The notes under the pieces were generated by a model. The model had not been told where the DNA came from, did not search any database, and saw only the letters and a list, made by a program, of their open reading frames with translations. From assembly GCA_002104895.1 (NCBI GenBank), contig MCFG01000509.1, forward strand, positions 1 to 22,500: a stretch of 22,500 bases of DNA, given 5' to 3'. Position numbers and translations under genes: made by a program. The stretch comes from Anaeromyces robustus (lineage: Eukaryota; Neocallimastigomycota; Neocallimastigomycetes; Neocallimastigales; Neocallimastigaceae). This document shows positions 1 through 10,751 of this stretch, piece after piece (position 1 is the stretch's first letter; every line of letters starts with the position of its first letter).

Positions 1-402
1 TTCCATTAAAAATAGTATATATTTAAATATTTGTATAATATATTTAATATATATTTATTATGGAAGATAAGAATATTTTTATATTATTTGCTTACTATTA
101 AATAATATAATTAAAATTTACTATTGTATATAATATATAATATTATTATTATTAATAAAAAGGATTGTTTGTCATACAATTTAACACATTGTTAGTATTT
201 ATATATTTATATATTACATTATAAATATAATAAATATATCTATTTTATTATATTATAGTAATAATATATAATATCTATAACATCTTTATATAAATAAAAT
301 ATAATTACTATATAATAATAAATAAACATAAAAATTGAATATTTTTGGTTTATAAATGTTTTACCTTAATTCAATAATTAATAATAATTAATAATAATAA
401 TT

Positions 403-466
403 AAATATATATAGGAATAAATATATATAGGAATAAATATATATAGGAATAAATATATATAGGAAT
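403..466. repeat. 16-bp minisatellite, four perfect copies
   Basis: The unit aaatatatataggaat is repeated four times without a mismatch. The paired G in each unit makes it stand out from the surrounding A/T sequence. The perfect identity suggests recent slippage or unequal exchange. Confidence 0.95.
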
Positions 467-1344
467 AAAAATTTTATATATATTATATTATAGCATTTAT
501 ACATTAATATAAATTCTATAATATAATATATATAAAATTTTATACATTTTAATTAAATGAATTAATTAAAAATTTATATATTATTACATTATAGTAATTT
601 ATGTATATAATATAATCAATATAATATAATCATGTTCTATAATAAAATGAAAAAAGGTTTGAAAATGTCTAATTATCATTTGTTGGTTATTATATAAAAA
701 AGGAAAAGAAAGCAATCTTTTATAGAAATTATAGAACTGATTTTAACATATAAATAATTATTCATAATTATTTATCTTTTTAAGTTTGCAACATTAATTT
801 TAATAATTATATATGTTATGTTATTATAATTAACTATAATAATTTTGATTTTGGTAAATTTTAAATGAATTCTTTTAATTAAATGCATAATCCTTAAATT
901 AACCAAAATAGAAAAGGACAGATATGAAGTAAACTTTAGATGTTTTCAATTTTAATTTTAAATGTTAGTTAAATTAAAAAATATAAGATGGCTTCCTAAT
1001 TCTAAATAATCTTAATTGTAATTAAAAAAAAAATATTGCATTAGTAATTAAAAAAAAAAAAAAAAAAAAGATTGCATTTATATATAAAGACTACATTAAT
1101 GAATTTTTTTAAAATATTTAAATTCAGTTTTTATTCAAAATTAATTTAGAAATTTTGATTATTTAAATATGATAAAAAGAATAAATGGCAAACAAAAAAT
1201 TAAAGTAAACAATGATAATATAAATAAATAGAAATGAGAAAAAAGCAACCAAAAGGTAAAAAAAGTAAAGTAAAATTAAAAATAATAAAATAATACATTA
1301 CCTAATTTTGGAATAATGTACAATATATAACAACTTTACTATAC

Positions 1345-1375
1345 AATTTCTATGTAAATTTTTTACATAGAAATT
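1345..1375. repeat. Perfect inverted repeat (14-bp arms, 3-base loop)
   Basis: The arm aatttctatgtaaa (1345-1358) is followed by ttt and then its exact reverse complement (1362-1375). It can form a hairpin in either strand. No gene is near it, so a role as a terminator or RNA element is not supported. Confidence 0.8.
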
Positions 1376-1589
1376 ATATATAAATAATTGAAAATATTTG
1401 TTCATAGCGAAAGTATTAATATAGGGAAAAATATTAATAAATATAGTATAAAATAATAATTAAATGTATATTCCATTTTCTTTCTAAATTATAGTAATAA
1501 TAAATTTAAATAGAGAAAAACTATTAAATTTTATGTTTTGTTTCCTTTTTATTTATTATTTGAATTAACTGAATAATTGCTAAAAAAAA

Positions 1590-1738
1590 TTAATATATAA
1601 AAAATAAATAAATAAAAATTATAAATAAATAAATATAATAAATAAATATAATAAATATAATAAATAAAGATAATAAATATAATAAATTAAATAAATTAAA
1701 TAAATTAAATAAATAAATAAATAAATAAATTAAATAAA

Positions 1739-1770
<32 letters not shown>

Positions 1771-1820
1771 ATATAATTAATAAATTAAATAAATATAATA
1801 AATAAATTAAATAAATTTAT
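1590..1820. repeat. Degenerate AAAT/AAATT microsatellite tract
   Basis: About 230 bases built mostly from aaat, aaatt and aaatata units in changing order, with long pure runs of aaat in the middle (around 1704-1770). It is a typical slippage product with no coding content. Confidence 0.85.
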
Positions 1821-2720
1821 AAAACAAATAAAATAAATTTATTACTTATATGTGGCATTAACTTTCTTTCTTATTTTTGCTATAAATATCTCCAAATAAA
1901 AGTAATAACATTAAGTTTACAAAATAAAAAATTTTTTATTTTAGTTTTATTAAAATATTATTAATTAATTATATTTAATTATATTTCATTAATACTATAT
2001 ATAATATTAAAATCAAAAGTAAGTATATATTAGTTCTTTTTCTATATAAATATACATCTTGGTATATTTAAATATATTACTAATTTAATCCATTAACTTT
2101 TATAGTAAATCTATGTTATTTTGGTTTTTTGTCTTAACGTATTACAGGATTTACCAAAGTGATAGTTTTGAATAATTAAAGCCACAATAGAATGAATTAT
2201 TTTACATTTTACATATTAAAATTTTCTTAAAAATTTTATAATAAAAATTAAATAAATAAATAACCAAATAAATACAAATTTAGTAATAACATGCATGTAA
2301 AATAAATTACATATAAATGAAGAATACAAATATTATAATTTTTTTTAATAAAGCATTAAAAAAATAAATACAATATATATATTAAAATACTGTTTTTATA
2401 TTAAGTTGTTTAATAAATATTTAAAAATCACTTTCACTAAAAGATCTTATTATAATTAAAACTACAATAAAGAAAAAATTACATTTTTATAATAATGTTA
2501 TTATTTATTAATTTTAATATTTTAATTATTTATATTATTATTAATAATTTATGACAATTATTTAATTAATGTTATACATTAATATAATTCATTTTTCTAT
2601 AAAATATCATTTTTTTTTTCAAAATAGATTTATAATCAATAAGAAAATTATATACTTTTTGGTAAAACTACTTAAAATATATTTTATAAAAAATTAATAT
2701 TATATAGTTGAATTGTTACA

Positions 2721-2950
2721 TTTCGCCAAGAGGCGTATTAATAATTTATATTTAAGGCCACAATTTTATAATAATTTTTAAACAATTTAAATTATATTTA
2801 TTTAATTAAATCATAATGAAATATATAAGCCACATACGTAAATACGCCACTTGCTAAGAATTGGCAAAATTATAATTACCAATATTTAAAAGAGGCGTAT
2901 TACATATTAAAAATGATTTGCCAAGAAGGATTTTATAATATATTAATATA
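2721..2950. repeat. GC-richer island with short inverted repeats
   Basis: Within DNA that otherwise almost lacks CG pairs, the word gaggcgtatta occurs at 2730-2740 and 2892-2902. A complementary version, aatacgcc followed by acttg, lies between them at 2841-2855. Variants of gccaag and ggccaca or gccacat recur close by. The layout looks like a decayed mobile element or a set of binding sites; the sequence alone does not decide which. Confidence 0.4.
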
Positions 2951-3041
2951 TTATTTTTTAGTAATATTTCTTTATTTGTATTTAAATTAAACTTTATTAA
3001 ATTTAAAGTTTATTTTTGGAAAGTTTTATAACGCCATCAAT

Positions 3042-4450
3042 TAGTTGTACAGATACATTTTAATAATAATAAAATAATACAAAAAAGAAAATTCTTGTAA
3101 TAGTAATAAATATCGAACAAAAATTTATTAATACAAATTGAATTATTCATATATAATAAATAAACAAATAAAGTAAAACTAAGTAAATTAATAGAAATAT
3201 TTTTAAAAACAAAAAATATTCAAATTATATAATAAAGAATAATAAAATTTTAAATAATCATTTTTTATTATGTATGTATGAAAAATTATATTTACAAAAA
3301 AAAAATATAATATTTATATATATAAGAAAAAAATTTTTATTTACAATTATTAAATACTATTTTTTGGTGTATGAACTATAAAATAAAAAGTTTAATATTT
3401 TTTTTTGTAATAATATTACTATTTTAATAGTAGATTAAATTTATATTTAATTTTTATTTTAATCATTAAACTTTTTAAAAGTAATGTATTCAATGATTTA
3501 TATAAAATTTTTGTTAAGTAAAAAATATTATAATTTAAATTAAATATAAAATGTATTTCGATGAGTTTTTAAAATATACAATAATTAATATTTTATTTAA
3601 AAAATATAAAATGATTATTAAAAAAAAAAAAAAAAAAAAAAAAAATAGATTATATTTCAATATAATTAACTATAATATATAATTATAAATCAATAATTAT
3701 TATAAATAAATCATATTAGAATTAAGGTTCCTATTTAAATTAAAAAAAATGAACAGCACATTTAAGGTTCTAACTAAAATACAATAGGAAAAAATAAATA
3801 AATAAATAAAACTTTTTAAATCAATAATTATTATAAATAAATCATATTAGAATTAAAGTTCCTATTTAAATTAAAAAAAATGAACAGCACATTTAAGGTT
3901 CTAACTGAAATACAATAGGAAAAAATAAATAAATAAATAAAACTTTTTGTTTAATATGAATAATTTAATACCGAACTTTCAATAAAAATAAAATATAATA
4001 TAATGCTATACAAAAATATTATTAATATAGATTTATTATAATTTATGTATTTATATAGAAAAAAAATTGTTAAATACATTGTAAAAAAAAAAAAAAAAAA
4101 ACAAGATTAGAAACAAAAAAGGTTAATGATAGAATTAGGGCAAATTAATTTTTTGATAGATAACATTGGTCATAATCATAGTATAATAACATAAAATATA
4201 TTAACAATTACATATTTTTCTATACTAATAGAATAAATTTATTTTTCATTGCGATGACAAAAAAATATTTTTCCATAAATAAAGAATTAATTGTAGTAGA
4301 AAAACATGTATAAATTTAAACCGAAAGAAAAACAATAAATAATAATGAATGACACTAGTATTATATATATACAAAAAATAAATAAATAAATAAAAATATT
4401 GTATATTTTAAAAAATATATTATGTATTAAAAAATGATTTAGTTTCAAAA
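3042..4450. repeat. Long direct repeat, copy 1 (flanks the ankyrin-toxin gene)
   Basis: This non-coding segment recurs in the same orientation at 10008-about 11425. Both copies start at tagttgtacagata and end just after gatttagtttc, running into an (AAAAT)n-like tail. Over 3133-3300 against 10096-10263 (168 bases, same length) I count three substitutions and no gaps. Elsewhere they differ by small indels, an extra internal duplication here, and about 120 extra bases in the other copy. No reverse transcriptase, transposase or other long frame is present. It could be a non-autonomous retroelement, given the A-rich tail, or a segmental duplication. Confidence 0.85.
3690..3948. repeat. 131-bp tandem duplication inside repeat copy 1
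   Basis: Two nearly identical units start at about 3690 and 3821 (offset 131). Each carries tcaataattattataaat, then aaggttcctatttaaatt, then atgaacagcacatttaagg, and ends in an aaat run. The other large repeat copy has this unit only once (about 10617-10740), so the duplication arose after the copies separated or was lost from the other. Confidence 0.85.
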
Positions 4451-4995
4451 AAAATAAAAAATAAAAAATAAAATATAATAAAATAAAATAAAATAAAATT
4501 TTGTTAAATTATTAAACTCTAGCGTTTTGTTAATCAATAATTTATTAATTGTGTTAAATAATGTATTGTACATGTTGATTGAAAAATAATAATTTAAAGA
4601 AAATACTTAGTTTTTCATTTTATAATAATTATAAAAATAATAAAAATGATTGAATAACATTTATTCGGAAATAATATATAATTTTACTAATAATAATAAT
4701 TTATATTCTATATTATAATTATTATAATTATTATTATAATTATTAATATTATTATTATTATTATGGAGTTTTTTTTTTTTTATGATAATTATTTTATTTA
4801 TTTTTAATGATATTTATTAGATAAAATAAGTAAAATTAATAAATAATAAATAATAAAAATATATATAAATATATATACATTGATATTTCATAAGTAAAAC
4901 ATGATAGTTTATTATAAATGAAAAAAAAAAAAAAAAAATAGTAATTAATTTAACATAATAATTTGTTTTATTTATTTATATTTGATATATTAGTA
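4451..4995. other. Upstream region of the ankyrin-toxin gene
   Basis: It opens with the AAAAT-type tail of the repeat (to about 4499), followed by A/T sequence with TAA/TTA triplet runs (about 4686-4763) and two homopolymer runs (T around 4770, A around 4921-4938). The promoter and 5' UTR of the downstream gene must lie here, but no single element can be separated from the background. Confidence 0.5.
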
Positions 4996-5010
4996 ATGAA
5001 TATGTTGTGA
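4996..5010 (+). promoter_or_regulatory. Mini upstream ORF (4 codons) before the ankyrin-toxin gene
   Basis: ATG AAT ATG TTG TGA ends five bases before the main ATG at 5016. If the transcript starts upstream of 4996, scanning ribosomes would meet this first and would have to leak past it or reinitiate. The reading is direct; the regulatory role is inference, since the transcript start is unknown. Confidence 0.4.
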
Positions 5011-5015
5011 ATAAA

Positions 5016-8000
5016 ATGGAAGAAAATTGTAATATTTCTGAAAATTGTAAAAATTCTGTTGAAACAGAACTTTCCTTTTCTACATTTACAACTCGAGAAT
5101 GGATATCAAGAATAATTCAAATGAAAATGAATGAGGAAAATTTTAATACTCCACTAAATTCGAATGGATGGAATATATTGATGTATGCAACAAAATTTGC
5201 TGATTGGAAAATTATGAAACAAATTTTGAACATTAAAAATTCGAAAGGAAATCAATGTATCAATATTAATGCGCAAGATAAAAAGGGAAATACAGCGTTA
5301 GTAATTGCAATTAAATTAAATGATGATGATAAAATAAAACTATTAATTCAAAATGATGCTGATATGGATTTAGCAAAGAAAAAAATTTCAAAAAGTGAAT
5401 GTATGAAACTTGAAAAAATTTATCAACAAGTACGAGAAGCAAGTGGAAAACTTCTAATGACCATTTTTACAGGAAATGTAAGTATGGTTAAATCATTATT
5501 AGAAAATAGTCCTGTTAATGTAAATATAAAATTCAATGTAACACCATTTGAAGAATATACACCATTGATAAAGGCCGCACAACTTGGCTTTAAGGAAATA
5601 ATAAAATTATTGATGAAACAACCAAATATTAACATTAATATACAAAACAGGGATGGACATTCCGCATTAATAGAAGCAGTCGGACAAAACCATAAAAATA
5701 TAGTAGAATTATTATTAAAGCAACCTGATATTGATGTTAATTTACAAGATAGAAAAGGTCTTACAGCATTAGCGTATATAATGTATCATGGTAATAAAGA
5801 AATAGCTGAATTATTGTTAAAACATCCTAATATTGATGTAAATTTGGAAGATAAAAATGAAGGAACCATACCATTAATGTATATGGCGCAAATGGGTTAT
5901 AAGGAGATAGTTGAATTATTATTAAAACATCCTAATATTGATATTAATAAAAAAAATAAAAAAGGAGGAACTGCAATATTTTATGCAGTGCAAAATGATC
6001 ATAAAGAAATAGTTAAACTATTCTTATCTCAACCTAATATTAATGTTAATATGACAGATTATGATAATAATTCTCTGCTTATTAATGCAACGAGCTTTGA
6101 TTATAAAGAAATGACCGAATTATTATTGAAACAACCAGGTATTGATGTTAATATTCAAAATAAAATAGGATGCACAGCATTAATATATGCAGAACAACAT
6201 AAACAAAAAGAAATAATTGAACTCTTGCTTAATCATCCAAATATTAATGTTAATGTACAAACTTTTGAAGGATACACAGCTTTAGTACATGCCACTTCTA
6301 AAAATAATGAAGAAATAGTTGAGCTACTGCTAAAACATCCTAATACGGATGTTAATATACCGATAAATGGAGGATTTACCGCGTTAATATTTGCCGTGCA
6401 TAATGGTAATAAAAAAACAGTTAAATTATTATTAAAATATCCTAATATTGAAGTTAATTATCAAACCAAAGAAGGATACACCGCGTTAATGGAAGCAACT
6501 CATAATAATCATAAGGAAATAGTGGAATTATTGCTAAACCATCCAAATATTAATGTTAATTTACAAAATTATGAAGGATCAACAGCTCTAATGGATGCCT
6601 CTACTCTAAATAATAAAGATATAGTTGAGCTATTGTTAAAACATCCTAATACGGATGTTAATATACAAAATAATAATAGATCTACTGCGTTGATATCTGC
6701 AGCGTGTAATGGTAATAAAGAAATAGTTAAATTATTATTAAAACATCCTAAAATTGAAGTTAATTATCAAACCAAAGAAGGATACAACGCGTTAATAGAT
6801 GCAGCTCATAATAATTATAAGGAAATAGTGGAATTATTGCTAAAACATCCAAATATTAATGTTAATATAAAAGATAATGAAGGATTAACAGCATTGATAG
6901 AAGCAGTTAGCCAATGCAATGAAGAAATAACTAAACTTCTTTTAAGGCATCCGAATATAGACGTTAGTATCCAAAATCATAGAGGTCTTAATCCATTGAT
7001 GTATGCAACTATTCGTAATCAAAAAGCTATAGTACAGTTATTATTGAAACAAACAAATATTGATGTAAATGCACAAGATAATAATAATTTTACAGCATTA
7101 ATGTTTGCATCAACATTCGGATGTGAAGAAATAGTTCGATTATTATTAAATCATCCAGACATCAATGTTAATTTAAAAGAAATTACCAAATCTACAGCAT
7201 TAATTATGGCATCCCATCAAGGTCATAAAGAAATAGTGGAATTATTGTTACAACAACCTAATATTGATATTAATGTAAAAGATAAAGGTAATGTTACAGC
7301 ATTAATGTCTGCGGCCAACAAAGGTCATAAAGAAGTAGTTAAATTACTTTTAAATCGAGATGATATTGATATTAATGTACAAGATTCCAATGATTGTACA
7401 TTATTATTTTATGAGGCTCAAGATGGAAATATCGACATGGTTGAAATGTTATTGAAAAATCCAAATATTGACGTTAATATTAAAGGTCATAAAGGTTGTA
7501 CGCCATTAATGAATGCGGGACTTCATCATCATCAGAAGATCATTGAACTTTTACTGGCATGTCCAAATATTGATGTTAACGCTCAAAATGAAGAAGGAGA
7601 TACCGTGTTAATATTAACAACCATACTTAAAAGCAATGTAGAAATAATTCGCCTATTACTAAATCATCCTAATATTGATGTTAATATCCAAGATAATATA
7701 GGGCATACAATATTGATCTGTGCTGTTCAAAAAAATTATAATGACATTGTTGAATTATTACTGGATCATCCAAATATTGACATTGATATTAATAAACATG
7801 ATATTTTCGGGTTAAAGGCCTTAGAGTATGCATGTCGTAATAATAATAAAGAAATAGTAGATAAGTTATTGAAACAACCTACGATTGATATTAATGGATC
7901 TAATGATAATAATTTTTCTCCTTTAATGATAGCGGCGATAAATGGATATGAAGAAATAGTAAAATCTTTATTAAGTAAAGGGGCAGATGTTAATAAAAGA

Positions 8001-8991
8001 TGTGGTGATGGATTTACCATTTTAATGTGTGTTGTGTTAACTGGGAATGCTCGAATAATAGATTTATTATTAAAACATCCGGGTATTGATATTAATGCCA
8101 AAAATGATTACGGAGAAACAGCTTTAAGTTATGCGGAAAAGCACAAATACCGAAGAAGAATAGCAAAATTAATTCAATTAAAAATTAATCCACAAAATTA
8201 TGATCCTTTTAAAGAAATTACTTCCCACCAACCACAACACCAATCTTTATCATCTAAGAAAGTTTATGAAAAAAAATTTTTAAAAGTAGTATCCCAAGGA
8301 GATATTAATGAAATGGATTCTATATTAGAAGAAAACGATGTGAAAGGAGAATTACTACTAAATATTAATACCAAAAATAAAGCCGGAGATACTGCATTAA
8401 TTATAGCATCCGATAATGGTAATTTTGAAGCCGTAAAGTTATTATTACCTTATATCAAAGATAATATAGATATTAGAGATGCCAAGGGAAACACTGCATT
8501 AATAAGGGCCGCACAGAAAGGAAATTTTGATATAGTAGAAGAATTGATTAATTGTAAAGCCAATATTAATGCCAATGGACAAAATAAACAAACAGCATTA
8601 ATGGTGGCCGCAAAAAATGGACATCTTCGAGTAGTAAAATTATTATTAAAAAAGAGAGCCAAAATAACTATTAAAGATAAATATGATCAAACTGCTTTAA
8701 ATATTGTTAATGCCAAAATACAAGAAATTCGTAAAAAATGGACCTCTTCCAACAAAGCTAGTAGTAAAAAAGATAAATCTTTTTCTTCGGAAATGAATCG
8801 CTTGGAATCTATAAGAACCATTTTAGAAAACCGGAGCAAATCTTCTGAAATTAATAATAATGATAAATTTATAATGAACCGAGATATATATGGTAAAATG
8901 AATGAAATGATGTTGAATAATATGAATATCAATATTAATGAAAGTAATGAAAAGAGAAAAACTTTAGAATACGATAAAAATAAAAACAACG

Positions 8992-9025
<34 letters not shown>

Positions 9026-9431
9026 CAATAACAATAACAATAATAATAATAATAATAATAATAATGTATCCATTATAAAAACAGCTTTTGAGGAGGAAAA
9101 TCAGAACAAACTCTCTACAGATTTATTATTTAACAATTTACAACAATCGGATAAATGGGAAGTGAATATTACGGAAGAATGTGAAAAAGATATGAAAGGA
9201 TGGGCGAAAGATGATTCGAATATGTATGGGAAAATTCAAAAATTAATTGAAATGTTGAAATTTGATCCTTTCAGAGGTATAGGACAACCAGAACGATTAA
9301 CAGGAGATTTAGAAGGATTATATTCAAGGAGAATTAATAAACAAGATCGATTAATATATGAAATTGATGGAGAAAAAGTGATACTTAGATCCTGTAAAGG
9401 CCATTATGAACGAGAAAAACGAAAAAGATAA
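5016..9431 (+). CDS. Ankyrin-repeat protein with C-terminal YoeB/Txe-family RNase toxin domain
   Basis: An uninterrupted 1471-residue protein with no intron. Residues about 45-1045 and 1080-1270 hold roughly 33 ankyrin repeats, most 34 residues long with the pattern TALxxA..N.KEIVELLLKHPNIDVN. A charged stretch and 24 consecutive Asn (1327-1350) link them to residues 1381-1471, which match the YoeB/Txe family of RelE-fold toxins. In bacteria these are ribosome-dependent mRNA endonucleases. The catalytic positions of E. coli YoeB (Glu46, Arg65, His83, Tyr84) correspond to E1426, R1445, H1463 and Y1464, all present. Seven mostly charged residues follow the His-Tyr pair, which normally ends the toxin. 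I chose ATG 5016; the frame opens nine bases earlier only through a GTG, an unlikely start in a eukaryote. The ankyrins probably bind a partner that places or restrains the RNase; this is inferred. No signal peptide or membrane segment is seen. Large direct repeats flank the gene. Confidence 0.9.
6304..6915 (+). repeat. Tandem duplication of a three-ankyrin block (306 bp)
   Basis: Inside the ankyrin array, 6304-6609 and 6610-6915 are alike at an offset of exactly 306 bases, or three 102-base repeats. Shared words include taatacggatgttaatata (6341 and 6647) and ttatcaaaccaaagaagg. Single repeats elsewhere resemble each other less at the DNA level, so this block was copied as a unit rather recently and stayed in frame. 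Confidence 0.85.
8994..9065 (+). repeat. Asparagine-run linker (24 codons)
   Basis: Twenty-four consecutive Asn codons, AAT at both ends and a mix of AAC and AAT in the middle. The run sits between the last ankyrin repeat and the toxin domain and is probably a flexible linker. Confidence 0.9.
9156..9428 (+). other. YoeB/Txe mRNA-interferase domain (within the CDS)
   Basis: This is the 91-residue C-terminal part of the ankyrin protein. Visible family marks are the W at the start, the DPFRGIGQPERL segment, a GLYSRRI segment followed by QDRLIYEI, and the closing GHY. E1426, R1445, H1463 and Y1464 line up with the known catalytic set. The DNA is a little less AT-rich than the intergenic regions, as expected of coding sequence. 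No frameshift or stop breaks it. Confidence 0.9.
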
Positions 9432-9832
9432 ACAGATCAATAATTAATAATCAAAGAATGAACTAATAATTTTTAAAAAAATAAACCCCAAATTAAAAAT
9501 ATATATTCAAAAATAATAATTTATATTTTAAGCTTACTTTAGGAAATAAAAAATATTATTCAAATAATATTATCTATATATAATAAAAAAAAGAAATTTA
9601 CATTTTGAAATTTGATATTGAAATTTCATGAAATTTAATTCTTAATTTGTGATAATAAAATTTTTAATTATATTTTTATTAATTATTAAATTTTATTTTT
9701 TATTTTAAATTTTATAAAAAAATTTTGTGCAACATTTTTATAAAATATTACAAATATAAATATTAAGAAATATAAACATTATTATTATATATATTACCAT
9801 CTATTATTATTATTATTATTATTAAAACAATA

Positions 9833-9866
<34 letters not shown>

Positions 9867-10007
9867 AACATTTATTAATATAAAATGTAAACTACAAAAT
9901 AAATAAGAATATTGAAATATTAAAATGTTATATTTATTATTATTATTATTATAATATTAATAATAATTTACAATTTATAACCTTTTAACTATAATAAATT
10001 ATATAAC
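9432..10007. other. Downstream flank of the ankyrin-toxin gene
   Basis: Gene-free A/T sequence carrying the 3' UTR and poly(A) region of the gene. An aataaa lies about 50 bases after the stop, but such words are everywhere here and prove little. Triplet ATT runs occur at about 9805-9824, 9836-9863 and 9935-9951. No antitoxin-like frame is present. Confidence 0.6.
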
Positions 10008-10719
10008 TAGTTGTACAGATATATTTTAATAATAATAAAATAATACAAAAAAGAAAATTCTTGTAATAAATATTATCGAACAATAATTTATTAATACAAA
10101 TTGAATTATACATATATAATAAATAAATAAATAAAGTAAAACTAAGTAAATTAATAGAAATATTTTTAAAAACAAAAAATATTCAAATTATATAATAAAG
10201 AATAATAAAATTTTAAATAATCATTTTTTATTATATATGTATGAAAAATTATATTTACAAAAAGAAAATATATTATTTATATATAAGAAAAAAATTTTTA
10301 TTTACAATTATTAAATACTATTTTTTGGTGTATGAACTATAAAATAAAAAGTTTAATATTTTTTTTTTTTTTGTAATAACATTACTATTTTAATAGTAGT
10401 AGATTAAATTTATATTTAATTTTTATTTTAATCATTAAACTTTTTAAAGGTATGTATTCAATGATTTATATAAAATTTTTGTTAAGTAAAAAATATTATA
10501 ATTTAAATTAAATATAAAATGTATTTCGATGAGTTTTTAAAATATAAAATGATTATCAATAAAAAAAAATATAGATTATATTTCAATATAATTAACTATA
10601 ATATATAATTATAAATCAATAAATAATTATTATAAATAAATCATATTAGAATTAAGGTTCCTATTTAAATTAAAAAAAATGAACAGCACATTTAAGGTTC
10701 TAACTAAAATACAATAAGA

Positions 10720-10751
<32 letters not shown>

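Larger units (their letters stand above)
1..3041. other. AT-rich gene-free region
   Basis: About 3 kb of almost pure A/T sequence with no open frame of useful length on either strand and no tRNA-like block. It holds a 16-base minisatellite, a perfect hairpin, a long AAAT-type microsatellite tract and one slightly GC-richer island, each listed separately. The composition is like the other intergenic parts of this window and clearly more AT-rich than the two genes. No promoter can be picked out of such a background. Confidence 0.8.

Noticed and set aside
3749-3790. 12-codon frame starting atgaacagcacattt, kept in all three copies of the repeat unit
   Set aside because: It stays open in each copy and its stop changes from TAG to TAA in one, but the copies are too similar and the frame too short to claim coding.
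1-5000. tRNA or rRNA genes in the intergenic DNA
   Set aside because: No GC-richer block with T-loop-like ggttcga or cloverleaf pairing was found; the ggttc words at 3727 and 3767 lie in A/T repeats without matching arms.
5007-5015. Start of the ankyrin-toxin frame at GTG 5007
   Set aside because: The frame opens there only with a GTG. In a eukaryotic gene the first ATG in frame, 5016, is the sensible start; the ATG at 4996 is in another frame and stops at once.
5423-8662. Other minus-strand frames inside the ankyrin gene
   Set aside because: Repeated coding sequence leaves the same antisense frame open in several places; no independent domain is seen.
8687-9073. Minus-strand frame opposite the Asn run and repeats 5' of it
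   Set aside because: It is the complement of the ankyrin gene; its poly-Leu stretch is only the reverse of the AAT/AAC run.
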